Notes: a model not told the origin generated them from the sequence alone. A stretch of DNA of 64,000 nt from Pelomonas sp963422775 (GCA_963422775.4 CAUJSJ030000032.1:1-64000), one strand, 5' to 3'; positions 1 to 8,172 are shown, counted from the stretch's first letter. A program made the numbers and translations.

Positions 1-2
1 GC

Positions 3-581
3 GCCGGCGTGGACGGCCGCTTTGCCGAGGTGCCGATCCGGCGCACGCTGCAGCACCTGCAGGCCAACCAGGCCGCGCTGTGCTCGCCAGGCCTGTACAA
101 GAACGCCGAACGCGAGGAGTTCGCGCGCTTCTCGCTGCCCATCCACCGCGACCGGCCGCATGTCGTGCTGGCCCATGCCGACGTCGCCGCGCGCATCCTC
201 GCGATTCCACGCGTGGCCCAGCTGTTTTCGGATGCTTCGCTGCAGCCGGGCCTGCTGGACGGCGTGTCCTACGGCCAGCGGCTCGACCAGTGGCTGGCCG
301 CCGCGGCCAGGCCACCCATCCGAGCCCAGCTGGCGCCGCTGCAGTTGGCCCGCATGGTCGGCGTGCGGCGCGTCGACTACATGCTGATCGACGAGGAAGA
401 CCTGAACTGGCTGCGCAAGGACCCGGAGTTCACGCCCCTGCCGCTGGTGCGCATCGAATTCGCCGACATGCCACGCGGCGAGCTGCGCTACCTGGCCTGC
501 TCCCAGCAGGTCACGCCGCAGACGCTGGACAAGATCAACCAGGCCATTCGCGAGCTGGCGCTCGAGACCCAGCTCGACTGA
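3..581 (+). CDS. Periplasmic substrate-binding-like protein, 3' part only
   Basis: The reading frame is open at the left edge, so the N-terminus and any signal peptide lie outside the window; a GTG at 9 is probably internal. The roughly 190 visible residues resemble the C-terminal half of SBP_bac_3-like proteins of unknown ligand found in proteobacteria. A segment with the pattern LYKNAEREEFARFS, followed by DRPHVVLA, is typical of that group. It would act in the periplasm as a soluble binding or sensing protein. No transporter gene is visible next to it. Family assignment is moderate, ligand unknown. Confidence 0.55.
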   Translation, partial: AGVDGRFAEVPIRRTLQHLQANQAALCSPGLYKNAEREEFARFSLPIHRDRPHVVLAHADVAARILAIPRVAQLFSDASLQPGLLDGVSYGQRLDQWLAAAARPPIRAQLAPLQLARMVGVRRVDYMLIDEEDLNWLRKDPEFTPLPLVRIEFADMPRGELRYLACSQQVTPQTLDKINQAIRELALETQLD

Positions 582-616
582 AGGAGTCGCGGATGCGAGG
601 CCCGGCCAGCTGAGGC

Positions 617-1195
617 TCAGAAGCGCTGGCGGAACCCCAGCATGACGGGCACGGCATCGGTGCGGGCGCCATTGGCGTCGTTGGCGCGCAGGTAGTCGAG
701 CCCCAACTCCAGCGTCGCGGATTCGCTGGTGCGCCAACCGATGGAAAAGCCCACCATGGGCCGCACGTCATGTTCGGAGCCGCCGCCGGCGGACGCATTG
801 ACGAAGGCCGCACCGGCGCGCCAGGTGGCCTCGACGTAGGGCCCCCAGCGCACGGCCCAGGCGCCGCCCAGCACCGCGGCGCGGAAGTGTGCCGACGTGG
901 CAGGGCCGTAGAAGTCGGCGCCGAAATTGGCCTTGCCGAAGTCCACGTACCAGGCCTCGACGGCGGAGACGCCGAAGCGGTAGCCGGCGCCAATCTTGAG
1001 TGCGGTCGCACTGCCTTTGCGGCAACGGCAGGTGATGAACCCGGGCTCGGACTCATAGTTGCTGCCACCTGCCGCGAAGTCGCCATACCAACCGATGCGC
1101 GAGTCCGTCGCACCGGACTGGGCCTGGGCCTGCGGCGCTGCGGCCGCCCATGCGGCGGCGGCCAGGACGATTGCCCTGTGCTTGATTCGGATCAT
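617..1195 (-). CDS. Outer-membrane beta-barrel family protein
   Basis: A 192-residue protein with a signal peptide (basic start, then an Ala-rich core, likely cleavage after AQA near residue 25). The rest alternates polar and hydrophobic residues in short strands rich in Gly and aromatics. It ends in Phe (FRQRF), as outer-membrane barrels recognised by the BAM machinery do. Length and pattern suit a small eight-stranded barrel of the OmpA/OmpW type. A CRCRKG stretch near residue 55 is unusual in such proteins. It is separate from the flagellar genes, and its function is unknown. Confidence 0.6.
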   Translation of the reverse strand: MIRIKHRAIVLAAAAWAAAAPQAQAQSGATDSRIGWYGDFAAGGSNYESEPGFITCRCRKGSATALKIGAGYRFGVSAVEAWYVDFGKANFGADFYGPATSAHFRAAVLGGAWAVRWGPYVEATWRAGAAFVNASAGGGSEHDVRPMVGFSIGWRTSESATLELGLDYLRANDANGARTDAVPVMLGFRQRF

Positions 1196-1304
1196 TTGAT
1201 CTCCCTGATGTTGTTGACGTCGCCCGCCCTGCGGGCGCGGCGAGTTTGTATCAGAAGCTCGCCAGCCCGCGAGCGATGCGCATCGTCAACTCCGGGACAA
1301 CAAA

Positions 1305-1326
1305 AAGCCCGCCGGATGGCGGGCTT
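1305..1326 (-). terminator. Rho-independent terminator after cheZ
   Basis: A perfect 9-bp stem (1305-1313 with 1318-1326) has a 4-nt loop. On the minus strand it is followed by a run of T. It lies about 20 nt past the cheZ stop and closes the minus-strand flhDC/mot/che transcript. Confidence 0.85.
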
Positions 1327-1347
1327 GATGCGGGGCGCGCGGGCGCT

Positions 1348-1983
1348 TCAGAAGCCGAGGCTGGCCAGCAGGTCGTCGACCTCGCCCTGATTCGTGACGA
1401 CGTCGGTCCGCCCCTCGGCGTTGACGACCGGGCCTTGCAGGATGGTCGGGTCGACCTTCTCGCGCTGCTCGGGCGGCACGACCTGCACGAGCAGCTTCAC
1501 GAGGCTGTCTTCCAGGTCGTTGGCAAGCTTGACGACCTTGGCGACGACCTGGCCCGTCAGGTCATGGAAGTCCTGGGCCAACATGATGTCGGTCAGGTGG
1601 TTGTCGATGCTCGCGGTGCGGTTCTCGACATCCTTGACGAAGTTCATCACGGCGCCGCTGGCCACGGCACGCACCGGGTCGGCCACGATGGCGGCAGCCA
1701 GTTCCTTGGTGGCGTTGCTGATGCCGGCATGCTCGGCCTTGGCCTGGTCGACCGAGTTCAGCACCTTCTCTGCGGCGGCTGCAGTCTTTTCGGCGATGTA
1801 GCTCAGGCGGCTGCGCGCATCCGGCAAGCCGTCGGTGGCCACCTGCAGCTTGGGCATGACGCCCAGGCGCTGCATCGTGTCGTGCAACGTACGCGTGATC
1901 GTGCCGAGCTGCTGAAAAACCTCGGGCGAGACGAGCAGGGGCTCCTGCGCCTTGGCCAATTGGTCCAACTGATCCATCGACAT
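1348..1983 (-). CDS. cheZ: Protein phosphatase CheZ
   Basis: CheZ removes the phosphate from CheY-P and so ends the chemotactic signal. The 211-residue length is normal. The long helical hairpin carries the catalytic pattern QDFHDLTGQ, with D141 and Q145 matching the Asp and catalytic Gln of E. coli CheZ. The last residues (EVDDLLASLGF) match the C-terminal helix that grips CheY. It is the last gene of the minus-strand cluster and follows cheY by about 30 nt. The start at 1983 is an ATG, with a second ATG two codons later. Confidence 0.97.
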   Translation of the reverse strand: MSMDQLDQLAKAQEPLLVSPEVFQQLGTITRTLHDTMQRLGVMPKLQVATDGLPDARSRLSYIAEKTAAAAEKVLNSVDQAKAEHAGISNATKELAAAIVADPVRAVASGAVMNFVKDVENRTASIDNHLTDIMLAQDFHDLTGQVVAKVVKLANDLEDSLVKLLVQVVPPEQREKVDPTILQGPVVNAEGRTDVVTNQGEVDDLLASLGF

Positions 1984-2011
1984 GGCAGTCCCCTTTTTGG
2001 TTGTTGTCAGA

Positions 2012-2404
2012 TCAGGCCGCAGCGGCCAGCTTCTGCATGATCTTCAGGACTTTCTCTTCCAGCGTCGCCTTCGTGAAAGGCTTGACGATGTAACCCGCGG
2101 CGCCCGACTGGGCGGCCAGCACGATGTCTTCCTTGCGTGCTTCGGCGGTGACCATCAGCACCGGCAGGTGCTTGAGGTTGGGGTCTTCCTTGATGGCCTT
2201 CAGCAACTCGAAGCCCGTCATGTTGGGCATGTTGATGTCGCTGACGACGAAATCGAACTTGGCGCCCTTGAGCATGCTCAGCGCCTCGACGCCGTCTTCG
2301 GCCTCTTCGCAGTTGTTGTAGCCGATTTCCTTCAGCAGGCCGCGCACGATGCGGCGCATGGTGGAGAAGTCGTCGACGACCAGGAATTTCATGTCAGCGC
2401 TCAT
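2012..2404 (-). CDS. cheY: Chemotaxis response regulator CheY
   Basis: A single receiver domain of 130 residues. Phosphorylated CheY binds FliM/FliN at the switch and changes the direction of flagellar rotation. Acidic pocket D11-D12, phospho-acceptor D56 (in VVSDINMP), T86 and K108 are all present. The sequence closely follows E. coli-type CheY, including the GYNNCEEAEDG stretch. It lies between motB and cheZ, so regulator and phosphatase are co-transcribed. A second, less similar CheY is encoded at 37940. Confidence 0.97.
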   Translation of the reverse strand: MSADMKFLVVDDFSTMRRIVRGLLKEIGYNNCEEAEDGVEALSMLKGAKFDFVVSDINMPNMTGFELLKAIKEDPNLKHLPVLMVTAEARKEDIVLAAQSGAAGYIVKPFTKATLEEKVLKIMQKLAAAA

Positions 2405-2458
2405 GGCGATCCTCTCTCGGGGCAGGGCGGTTTTTCGGGGTCAGCCCGCAGTCTAGTT

Positions 2459-3457
2459 CTAGCGAGCTGGCGCTGGCGCTTGAGTTTGCGGCATTTTCCC
2501 GGTAGGCGGCACTTGCGTGACGCTGGTCGCCGGCACTTGCGTGGTCCCGGTCTCCGCAGCCGGGGTATCGGCCTCCGGCTCATCGGCCACATTCTTCAGC
2601 ACGGCGTCCTCCGCGTCCCGGTTCATGACGATGATGCTGATGCGCCGGTTCAGCGCCCCGTTGGGGTCCTTGGCGTCGAGCAGCTTGCTGGCGGCCAGAC
2701 CCTGCACGCGCAGCATGCGGGCCTCCGACAGGCCGCCGGCGACGAGCTCTCGGCGCGATGCATTGGCGCGGTCGGCCGACAGCTCCCAGTTGCTGTAACC
2801 CTTCTCGCCGCCGGGGAAGGGCTGGGCGTCGGTGTGGCCCTCCACCGTCAACCGGTTGGGCACTTCGGTCAGCACGCTGCCAAGCTCGCGCAGCAGCTCG
2901 CGCATATAAGGTTTCACGACGGCGCTGCCGCTGTCGAACATCGGCCGGTTGCCCTCGTCGACGATCTGGATGCGCAAGCCTTCCTTGGTCATGTCCAGCC
3001 GGATCTGGCCGCCCAGCGCAGCGAGCTTGGGGTTCTCGGCGAGCACTTCCTCGACCTTGGTCTTGAGCTGCTCCAGCCGCGCCTTCTCGGCCTTGCGCTG
3101 CTCTTCCTTCAGCGCGCGCAGCGTGTAGCTGGCGCGCTTGGCGGCGCTCTCGCCTTCCTTGACCTGGCCGGTCTCGCGCGTGAGGTCCTTGCCGCCGCCC
3201 TTGACGACACTGGACGAGTCGCCCGAGCCGGAGCCGCCGGTCATGGCGACCTTCAATGGCGACTGGAAGAAGTCGGCGATGCCCTTCTTGTCGCCCTCGG
3301 TGGTGGAGCCGAGCAGCCACATCAGCAGGAAGAAGGCCATCATGGCCGTGACGAAGTCGGCGTAGGCGATCTTCCACGCGCCGCCGTGGGCCGCATGGCC
3401 GCCCTTCTTCACCTTCTTGATGATGATGGGCTGGAGCTTTTTGGCGTCACCAGCCAT
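2459..3457 (-). CDS. motB: Flagellar motor stator protein MotB
   Basis: MotB forms the proton-driven stator with MotA and anchors it to peptidoglycan. The basic N-terminus is followed by one membrane helix that begins AYADFVTAMMAFF; D34 is the proton-binding Asp. An OmpA-like peptidoglycan-binding domain covers about residues 165-290, with the motif TVEGHTDAQPF. The C-terminal tail is rich in Pro, Thr and Ala, with no recognised function. 332 residues, somewhat longer than E. coli MotB. It is only 12 nt downstream of motA. Confidence 0.97.
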   Translation of the reverse strand: MAGDAKKLQPIIIKKVKKGGHAAHGGAWKIAYADFVTAMMAFFLLMWLLGSTTEGDKKGIADFFQSPLKVAMTGGSGSGDSSSVVKGGGKDLTRETGQVKEGESAAKRASYTLRALKEEQRKAEKARLEQLKTKVEEVLAENPKLAALGGQIRLDMTKEGLRIQIVDEGNRPMFDSGSAVVKPYMRELLRELGSVLTEVPNRLTVEGHTDAQPFPGGEKGYSNWELSADRANASRRELVAGGLSEARMLRVQGLAASKLLDAKDPNGALNRRISIIVMNRDAEDAVLKNVADEPEADTPAAETGTTQVPATSVTQVPPTGKMPQTQAPAPAR

Positions 3458-3469
3458 TTCAGTCTTTCA

Positions 3470-4327
3470 TCACTTCTTCTTGACGTGGCCTTCAAGTTCG
3501 CTGAACGACGGACGGTCGCCAGAGAACAGCACCTTGCGACCGAACTCGATGGCCACCTGCGGGGCGTAGCCCTGCATGCTGGCCAGCAGCGTCGTCTTGA
3601 TGCACTGGAATTCCTTGCCGCCGTCCTCGACCTTCTGCTCCAGCAGGCCGGCCAGCGGCTCGGCAAAGCCGTACGCCAGCAGGATGCCCAGGAAGGTGCC
3701 GACCAGGGCCGAGCCGATCATGCCGCCCAGCACCGCCGGCGGCTGGCCGACCGAGCCCATGGTGTTCACGACACCCAGCACGGCGGCCACGATGCCGAAG
3801 GCCGGCAGGCCGCCCGCCAGGCGCTGCAGCGCGGCCACGGCGGCGTGCTCTTCCTGGTGATGGGTCTCGATCTCGCTGTCCATCAGCGACTCGATCTCGT
3901 GCGCGTTCAGGTTGCCCGACACCATCATGCGCAGGTAGTCGGTGATGAATTCGGTGACATGGTGGTCGTTGCCCACCACGGTGTATTTCTGGAACAGCGG
4001 GCTGGTGTGCGGATCCTCGACGTCCTTCTCGATGGACATCAGGCCTTCCTTGCGCGCTTTCTGCAGGATGTCGTACATCAGCGCCAGCAGCTCCATGTAG
4101 CGGGCCTTGCTGTACTTGCTGCCCTTGAAGCAGCGGCCCAGGCCCGCGGCCGTGGCCTTGACGACCTTCATCTGGTTGTTGGCCAGGAAGGCGCCGATGG
4201 CCGCGCCGAAGATCGTGATCATCTCGAACGGCAAGGCGTGCAGGATGACGCCGATGTTCCCGCCGTGAGCGATGAACACGCCGAAGATGCAGACCATGGA
4301 GATGGCCCAGCCGATGATGACGAACAT
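3470..4327 (-). CDS. motA: Flagellar motor stator protein MotA
   Basis: An inner-membrane stator subunit that couples proton flow to torque on FliG. 285 residues with four membrane helices: two at the N-terminus (about 3-20 and 35-50) and two in the C-terminal half (about 173-192 and 203-224). The large cytoplasmic loop between them carries the charged residues that face the rotor. P175 and P224 lie where the conserved prolines of MotA are expected. A sigma-28-like promoter lies directly upstream, so motAB may be expressed as a late class apart from flhDC. Confidence 0.97.
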   Translation of the reverse strand: MFVIIGWAISMVCIFGVFIAHGGNIGVILHALPFEMITIFGAAIGAFLANNQMKVVKATAAGLGRCFKGSKYSKARYMELLALMYDILQKARKEGLMSIEKDVEDPHTSPLFQKYTVVGNDHHVTEFITDYLRMMVSGNLNAHEIESLMDSEIETHHQEEHAAVAALQRLAGGLPAFGIVAAVLGVVNTMGSVGQPPAVLGGMIGSALVGTFLGILLAYGFAEPLAGLLEQKVEDGGKEFQCIKTTLLASMQGYAPQVAIEFGRKVLFSGDRPSFSELEGHVKKK

Positions 4328-4357
4328 GCGCGGTGGAGTTGGGGGTGTTCAGGCCAT

Positions 4358-4384
4358 ATCGGCCCGGAGCCGGGGGGCTTGAGT
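4358..4384 (-). promoter_or_regulatory. FliA (sigma-28)-like promoter of motA
   Basis: On the minus strand, a -35-like TCAAGCCC (4377-4384), exactly 11 nt, and a -10-like GCCGATAT (4358-4365). The enteric consensus is TAAAGTTT-N11-GCCGATAA. It ends about 30 nt before the motA start codon, between motA and the methyltransferase gene. Confidence 0.75.
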
Positions 4385-4416
4385 AAGTATGCCGCGCGCC
4401 AACCACGCCGGTAGCT

Positions 4417-5169
4417 TCAATTGGGCGGCTTTGCAGCGGCTTTCCGCACAGGTTGGTAGAGCCAGACCGGTTGGCCGCTCGCCAACAGCCAGCTCGCCAC
4501 CGGCGCCACGTCGGGCACGGCGAAGTCCAGGCTGACCAGCCAGGCCCTCGGCGCCAGCTCGGCGCAGGCCTTGGCCCAGACACGCGGCATGGACTCCGGC
4601 CGCTGAAAAACGTAGACCAGCGCGAACGGCGCCCAGTCATCGGCCCAGAGGTCGCCCTGGCGCACCGTGGCGCCGCGCACCCGCCAACGCGCCAGCAGCG
4701 CCAGCGGCCGGCTCCATTCGACCCCTTCGACTCGCGCCGTTGGGTAGGCGTGAACTAGTTCACGAAGGCCGTCGCCGACGCCGCAGCCGGCGTCCAGCAC
4801 GCGCGCGCCCGGCGGCAAGGGCGCAGCGGCGGTCAACTGGGAGAGGGCACCGCGAGGCGTGGGGAAGAGGGGCGCTTCAGACCAGCTCCGCCGCGGGTAC
4901 AGCCACCACAGCAGCACCAGCGGCACCAGCCACAGCAAGCCCGAAGCGCTGCCCTGCCAACCGAGCCCCAGCACCGAGGCCGGGAAACCCAGCACGACGA
5001 TGAGGCGGCGCCAACGCTCGGCCTGCAGCCAGGCCAAGGCGGCCGCGAGCGCAGCCCCCACGGCCAGCGCCGGCCCCGGGCCGGCGCCAAGCTTGAGAGC
5101 GGCCCCATAAACGAACCAGGCCGCCAACCAGCTCAACAGAGCAGGCAGCGGCCATCGAGTGATCCACAT
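4417..5169 (-). CDS. Membrane-anchored class I SAM-dependent methyltransferase
   Basis: 250 residues. The first about 90 form three or four hydrophobic segments (near 8-23, 33-48, 56-70, 75-91). A Rossmann-type methyltransferase domain follows, with SAM-binding motif I VLDAGCGVGDG at 124-134 and an acidic residue at the end of the next strand (VEGVEW). The catalytic domain should face the cytoplasm, at the membrane. The gene sits 21 nt after flhC and upstream of motA, in an otherwise purely motility cluster. The substrate is unknown; a motility role is suggested only by position. Confidence 0.8.
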   Translation of the reverse strand: MWITRWPLPALLSWLAAWFVYGAALKLGAGPGPALAVGAALAAALAWLQAERWRRLIVVLGFPASVLGLGWQGSASGLLWLVPLVLLWWLYPRRSWSEAPLFPTPRGALSQLTAAAPLPPGARVLDAGCGVGDGLRELVHAYPTARVEGVEWSRPLALLARWRVRGATVRQGDLWADDWAPFALVYVFQRPESMPRVWAKACAELAPRAWLVSLDFAVPDVAPVASWLLASGQPVWLYQPVRKAAAKPPN

Positions 5170-5190
5170 GGCGACAGTGTCGCCTTGTCG

Positions 5191-5727
5191 TCAGTGCATC
5201 TGGATCGAGCCTTGGGCGCGGCCCTTGCCGGCGCGTGCCGGAGGGTTGCACAGGCCACAGACGTAGTGGCGGGACAGTTCGTGCGGGTGGGTCACGAACT
5301 GGCCGTTGCACTTGGAGCACTTGGTCAGCGTCAGCATGCCGTTGTCGACGAACTTCACCAGGCGCCAGGCGCGGGTCACCGACAACATGGCCTCCAGGCC
5401 CTGGGCCGTCGTCTGCTCCTGGTAGAGCTGGTAGGCCTTGATGACGGTGTCGATCTCGTCCATCTCCGCGGCCTTGTTCAGGTACTCGTGGATGTTCAGG
5501 AACAGGCTGGCGTGGATGTTGGGCTGCCATGTCATGAACCAGTCGGTCGAGAACGGCAGCTGGCCCTTGGACGGCGACTTGCCGCTCACTTCTTTATACA
5601 GGCGCAGCAGGCGCTCGTAGGACAGGTCGGTTTCCGATTCCAGCACCTGCAGGCGGGCACCGAGGTGGATCAGCTGGACGGCACGGTCGATCTGCTTGGC
5701 TTCGGTGAGGATGCTCTTGATGCGCAT
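5191..5727 (-). CDS. flhC: Flagellar master transcriptional activator FlhC
   Basis: FlhC binds DNA in the FlhD4C2 complex and activates the early flagellar operons. 178 residues, slightly shorter than E. coli FlhC. The zinc site is visible as two CxxC pairs: C137/C140 (TKCSKCNG) and C157/C160 (YVCGLC). It lies 45 nt downstream of flhD, in the normal order. Confidence 0.97.
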   Translation of the reverse strand: MRIKSILTEAKQIDRAVQLIHLGARLQVLESETDLSYERLLRLYKEVSGKSPSKGQLPFSTDWFMTWQPNIHASLFLNIHEYLNKAAEMDEIDTVIKAYQLYQEQTTAQGLEAMLSVTRAWRLVKFVDNGMLTLTKCSKCNGQFVTHPHELSRHYVCGLCNPPARAGKGRAQGSIQMH

Positions 5728-5772
5728 GGTGGGCTCCGGAATCTGTGACTTGGTTGGCAGCGAGGGCGAAGC

Positions 5773-6093
5773 TCAGGCGTGCTCGTGGCGGCCGGCCATG
5801 AGGATCGAAGCGTGCAGACGGGACACCGATTCGTTGGCGCCCGGCTTGCTGTGGTTGGTCAGCAGGCCCCACACCAGGTCGTCGCTCATGCGGAAGGCGC
5901 ACAGCAGCGTGTTGCCGGCAGCGATCTTCATGATCTGGGCCGGGCTCAGCGTGCCGATCAGCGTGGCGGTGTCCTCGCTGATGCCCAGGCGGTACAGGGC
6001 CTGCTCACGGTCGGCGCGGATCAGGCTCTGGGCCAGCATCAGGTACGACAGGTTGGCTTCACGGATTTCGGCGAGCATTTGTTCGGTGTTCAT
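5773..6093 (-). CDS. flhD: Flagellar master transcriptional activator FlhD
   Basis: A small helical partner of FlhC, 106 residues. It begins MNTEQMLAEIREANLSYL, and the NLSYL(M)LAQ helix and a TLLCAFR segment are hallmarks of FlhD. It heads the minus-strand cluster flhD-flhC-methyltransferase-motAB-cheYZ. The 216-nt upstream gap holds an inverted repeat (6210-6238) that could be an operator. Confidence 0.97.
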   Translation of the reverse strand: MNTEQMLAEIREANLSYLMLAQSLIRADREQALYRLGISEDTATLIGTLSPAQIMKIAAGNTLLCAFRMSDDLVWGLLTNHSKPGANESVSRLHASILMAGRHEHA

Positions 6094-6209
6094 GGCGGCT
6101 TCCGTTTCAGAGGTAGAGGGGTGTTGCGGATCAGTGAAACGGATTGTGTTGACCGGCCTTCTTCGGCGATATCAGGCTGCGTCGGTGCGCAGCGTCACCC
6201 TGGCAGGAA

Positions 6210-6238
6210 GCGCTTGTCAGCGAAATTCCTACAAGCGC
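6210..6238. promoter_or_regulatory. Inverted repeat upstream of flhD, possible operator
   Basis: Perfect 8-bp arms GCGCTTGT (6210-6217) and ACAAGCGC (6231-6238) are separated by 13 nt. The site is centred about 130 nt upstream of the flhD start codon. Arm length and spacing suit a dimeric regulator, but which one is not known. No convincing sigma-70 promoter was picked out by eye in the rest of the gap (6094-6309). Confidence 0.45.
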
Positions 6239-6245
6239 GTCGGGC

Positions 6246-6287
6246 CCAAAAGCCGAAGCCCCGGCAGCTTGCGCTGGCCGGGGCTTC
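6246..6287 (-). terminator. Rho-independent terminator after the TPR gene
   Basis: An 11-bp GC-rich stem (6255-6265 with 6277-6287). On the minus strand it is followed by GGCTTTTGGG. It lies about 25 nt downstream of the TPR gene stop, so that gene is monocistronic and separated from flhD. Confidence 0.75.
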
Positions 6288-6309
6288 AGGGTGTGAAAAG
6301 CTTGGCGCT

Positions 6310-6777
6310 TTAGCCTTTGCGCTCGCGGCGCAGGCGCTCCAGCTCGATCATCGCCACCGGCACCAGCTCCGGCGCCTCGGCCTGCAGGCTGTCGCGACCG
6401 GCGCCGGACTGCAGCTCCGTCAGCACGCCGATGGCACGGTCCACCTGGCCCTGGCCCGACAACGCGAAGGCCAGCGTGTACAGACTCGGCCCGTGCAGGG
6501 AGCGCGCCTGCAGCGCTCGCTCCGCATAGCCGGCCGCGTGCTCCAGCTTGCCGGCCGCCAGCAGCAGTGCCGCCATGTCGGACATCAGGTCGTGGCTCAT
6601 GGGCTCGCCCTGCAGTGCGTCATAAAGCACGCCCAGCCCACCACCCAGGTTGCCCTTGGAGGCTTGCGCAAAGGCTTCATTGCGGGCACGGGCCAGCAGC
6701 ATGGCCGGATCGTTGGCCGGCACCGCGACGGGGCGGTGGGCGTTCTTGGTTCGGGCAGTCGTGGGCTGTGCACGCAT
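6310..6777 (-). CDS. Small tetratricopeptide-repeat protein of the late flagellar regulon (inferred)
   Basis: The open frame reaches back to 6999, but the ATG at 6777 is preferred. It has a GGAG eight nt upstream and lies about 20 nt below the predicted start of a sigma-28-like promoter (6804-6830). The 155-residue product has a basic, disordered N-terminus and then helical repeats of TPR type, for example AAGYAERALQARSLHGPSL followed by a second helix pair. It should be a cytoplasmic protein-binding scaffold. It stands divergently from the flagellins. The partner is unknown; a chaperone or glycosylation-related helper is possible but not shown. Confidence 0.7.
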   Translation of the reverse strand: MRAQPTTARTKNAHRPVAVPANDPAMLLARARNEAFAQASKGNLGGGLGVLYDALQGEPMSHDLMSDMAALLLAAGKLEHAAGYAERALQARSLHGPSLYTLAFALSGQGQVDRAIGVLTELQSGAGRDSLQAEAPELVPVAMIELERLRRERKG

Positions 6778-6803
6778 GACGAGGACTCCAGACCGGCGCA
6801 AGG

Positions 6804-6830
6804 GGTTCGGCCGGGTTGGATCGCACTTTA
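6804..6830 (-). promoter_or_regulatory. FliA (sigma-28)-like promoter of the TPR gene
   Basis: Minus strand: TAAAGTGC (6823-6830), an 11-nt spacer, then GCCGAACC (6804-6811). The -35 half is close to consensus; the -10 half matches 5 of 8. It lies at the right distance for a short leader to the ATG at 6777. Confidence 0.5.
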
Positions 6831-6962
6831 GGAACCACGCCTGGTGCCGATCCCTTGAAAAGCCGCGGTTTTCGGCGCCGCTTTGTGTGCCAGGCGGCGA
6901 TCCGACGAACAGGCACCTGCAACTGCTTTTATTCAAAAGATCACGGCCTTGACAAATCGAGC

Positions 6963-6990
6963 TAAAGAAACTTCGGCGCCACACCGATAG
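6963..6990 (+). promoter_or_regulatory. FliA (sigma-28)-like promoter of fliC1
   Basis: TAAAGAAA (6963-6970), a 12-nt spacer, and ACCGATAG (6983-6990). It predicts transcription from about position 7000 and a leader of about 225 nt before fliC1. Confidence 0.55.
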
Positions 6991-7224
6991 CCATTGCAAC
7001 GGCGCTGGAAACGGCTCCGTGGTCCGGCTGGAAGGCCGAGGTGGTGTGACACAGGCTCCCGGGTTCGTGTCACGAGCTTCAACGGTTGACTGGCGTCGGG
7101 CGTCGCCGCGAAGGCGCGCTTATCCAGGCGTGCCTGAACGGACAGCACGGGTGCCGCACCCGGGCACTCGGGTCTTCGTCCGGCGTTTTTTGCCGGGACT
7201 CTTCAAGCTGAAAGGAAGCTCATC

Positions 7225-8091
7225 ATGGCCTCGGTCATCAATACCAATCTGCTGTCGCTCAACGCACAGCGCAACACGTCGACCGCCCAGTCCCAGCTGG
7301 CGGTCTCCATCCAGCGCCTGTCTTCGGGCTTGCGTGTCAACTCTGCCAAGGACGACGCCGCCGGCCTGGCCATCTCCGAGCGCCTCAACGCTCAGGTGCG
7401 TGGTTCCAACGTCGCCATCCGCAACGCCAACGACGGCATCTCGCTGTCGCAGACGGCTGAAGGCGCGCTGTCCAAGGTGAACGACTCGCTGCAGCGCATG
7501 CGCGAGCTGGCGGTGCAGGCGCGCAACGCGACCAACACCAGCGCCGACAAGGACTCGCTGGACAAGGAATTCGGTGAACTGTCCAAGGAAATCCAGCGCG
7601 TGCTGGGCGGCACGACCTTCAACGGCCGCGCCATCCTGGCCACCGCCGCCGCGGGCACGCAGACCTTCCAGGTCGGCGCCAACGTGACCTCCAACGACCG
7701 CATCGACGTGACCACGTCGGACATGACGGTCGCGACGGAAATCACGACCGTGGCCGGCACGGACAACACCGGTGCGGGCCGCGCCGTCATCGACAACACC
7801 GCCACCGGTGCCACCATCGACGGCGTCATCGGCAACATCGACACGGCGATCAACAAGGTCTCGTCCGAGCGCGCCACGCTGGGTGCTTCGCAGAATCGCT
7901 TCGACCAGGTCATCAGCAACCTGCAGATCTCGGTCGAGAACCAGAGCGCTGCCAAGAGCCGCATCACCGATGCCGACTTCGCTCAGGAAACTGCCAACCT
8001 GTCGCGCGCCAACATCCTGCAGCAAGCGGGCAACGCGATGATCGCCCAGGCGAACCAGATCCCGTCGCAAGTCCTGTCCTTGCTTCGATGA
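7225..8091 (+). CDS. fliC: Flagellin 1
   Basis: The filament subunit, exported by the flagellar type III system and capped by FliD. 288 residues. Both conserved ends are present: the N-terminal D0/D1 helices (VINTNLLSLNAQRN to about residue 140) and the C-terminal helices (from about residue 210, ending SQVLSLLR). The central part (about 150-205) is short, so an outer D2/D3 domain is small or absent. An AAGGAAG ribosome-binding site lies upstream of the ATG. First of three tandem flagellins; its middle resembles flagellin 2 more than flagellin 3. Confidence 0.97.
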   Translation: MASVINTNLLSLNAQRNTSTAQSQLAVSIQRLSSGLRVNSAKDDAAGLAISERLNAQVRGSNVAIRNANDGISLSQTAEGALSKVNDSLQRMRELAVQARNATNTSADKDSLDKEFGELSKEIQRVLGGTTFNGRAILATAAAGTQTFQVGANVTSNDRIDVTTSDMTVATEITTVAGTDNTGAGRAVIDNTATGATIDGVIGNIDTAINKVSSERATLGASQNRFDQVISNLQISVENQSAAKSRITDADFAQETANLSRANILQQAGNAMIAQANQIPSQVLSLLR

Positions 8092-8172
8092 CGCCGGGCC
8101 AGCAACGCTGGCCCTGAGTGAACTGTCCACCTCGAAGACGCAAGTCCTCACGCCACCAGCACAAGCACCTTG

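Larger units (their letters stand above)
6778..7224. other. Divergent intergenic region between the TPR gene and fliC1
   Basis: This 447-nt stretch has no credible gene of its own. It holds a sigma-28-like promoter for the TPR gene (6804-6830, minus) and one for fliC1 (6963-6990, plus). That leaves a leader of more than 200 nt before fliC1. Confidence 0.6.

Noticed and set aside
1982..4414. An 810-codon plus-strand open frame opposite cheY, motB and motA
   Set aside because: Its translation is His/Asp/Leu-rich with no domain; the minus-strand genes have intact catalytic and membrane features.
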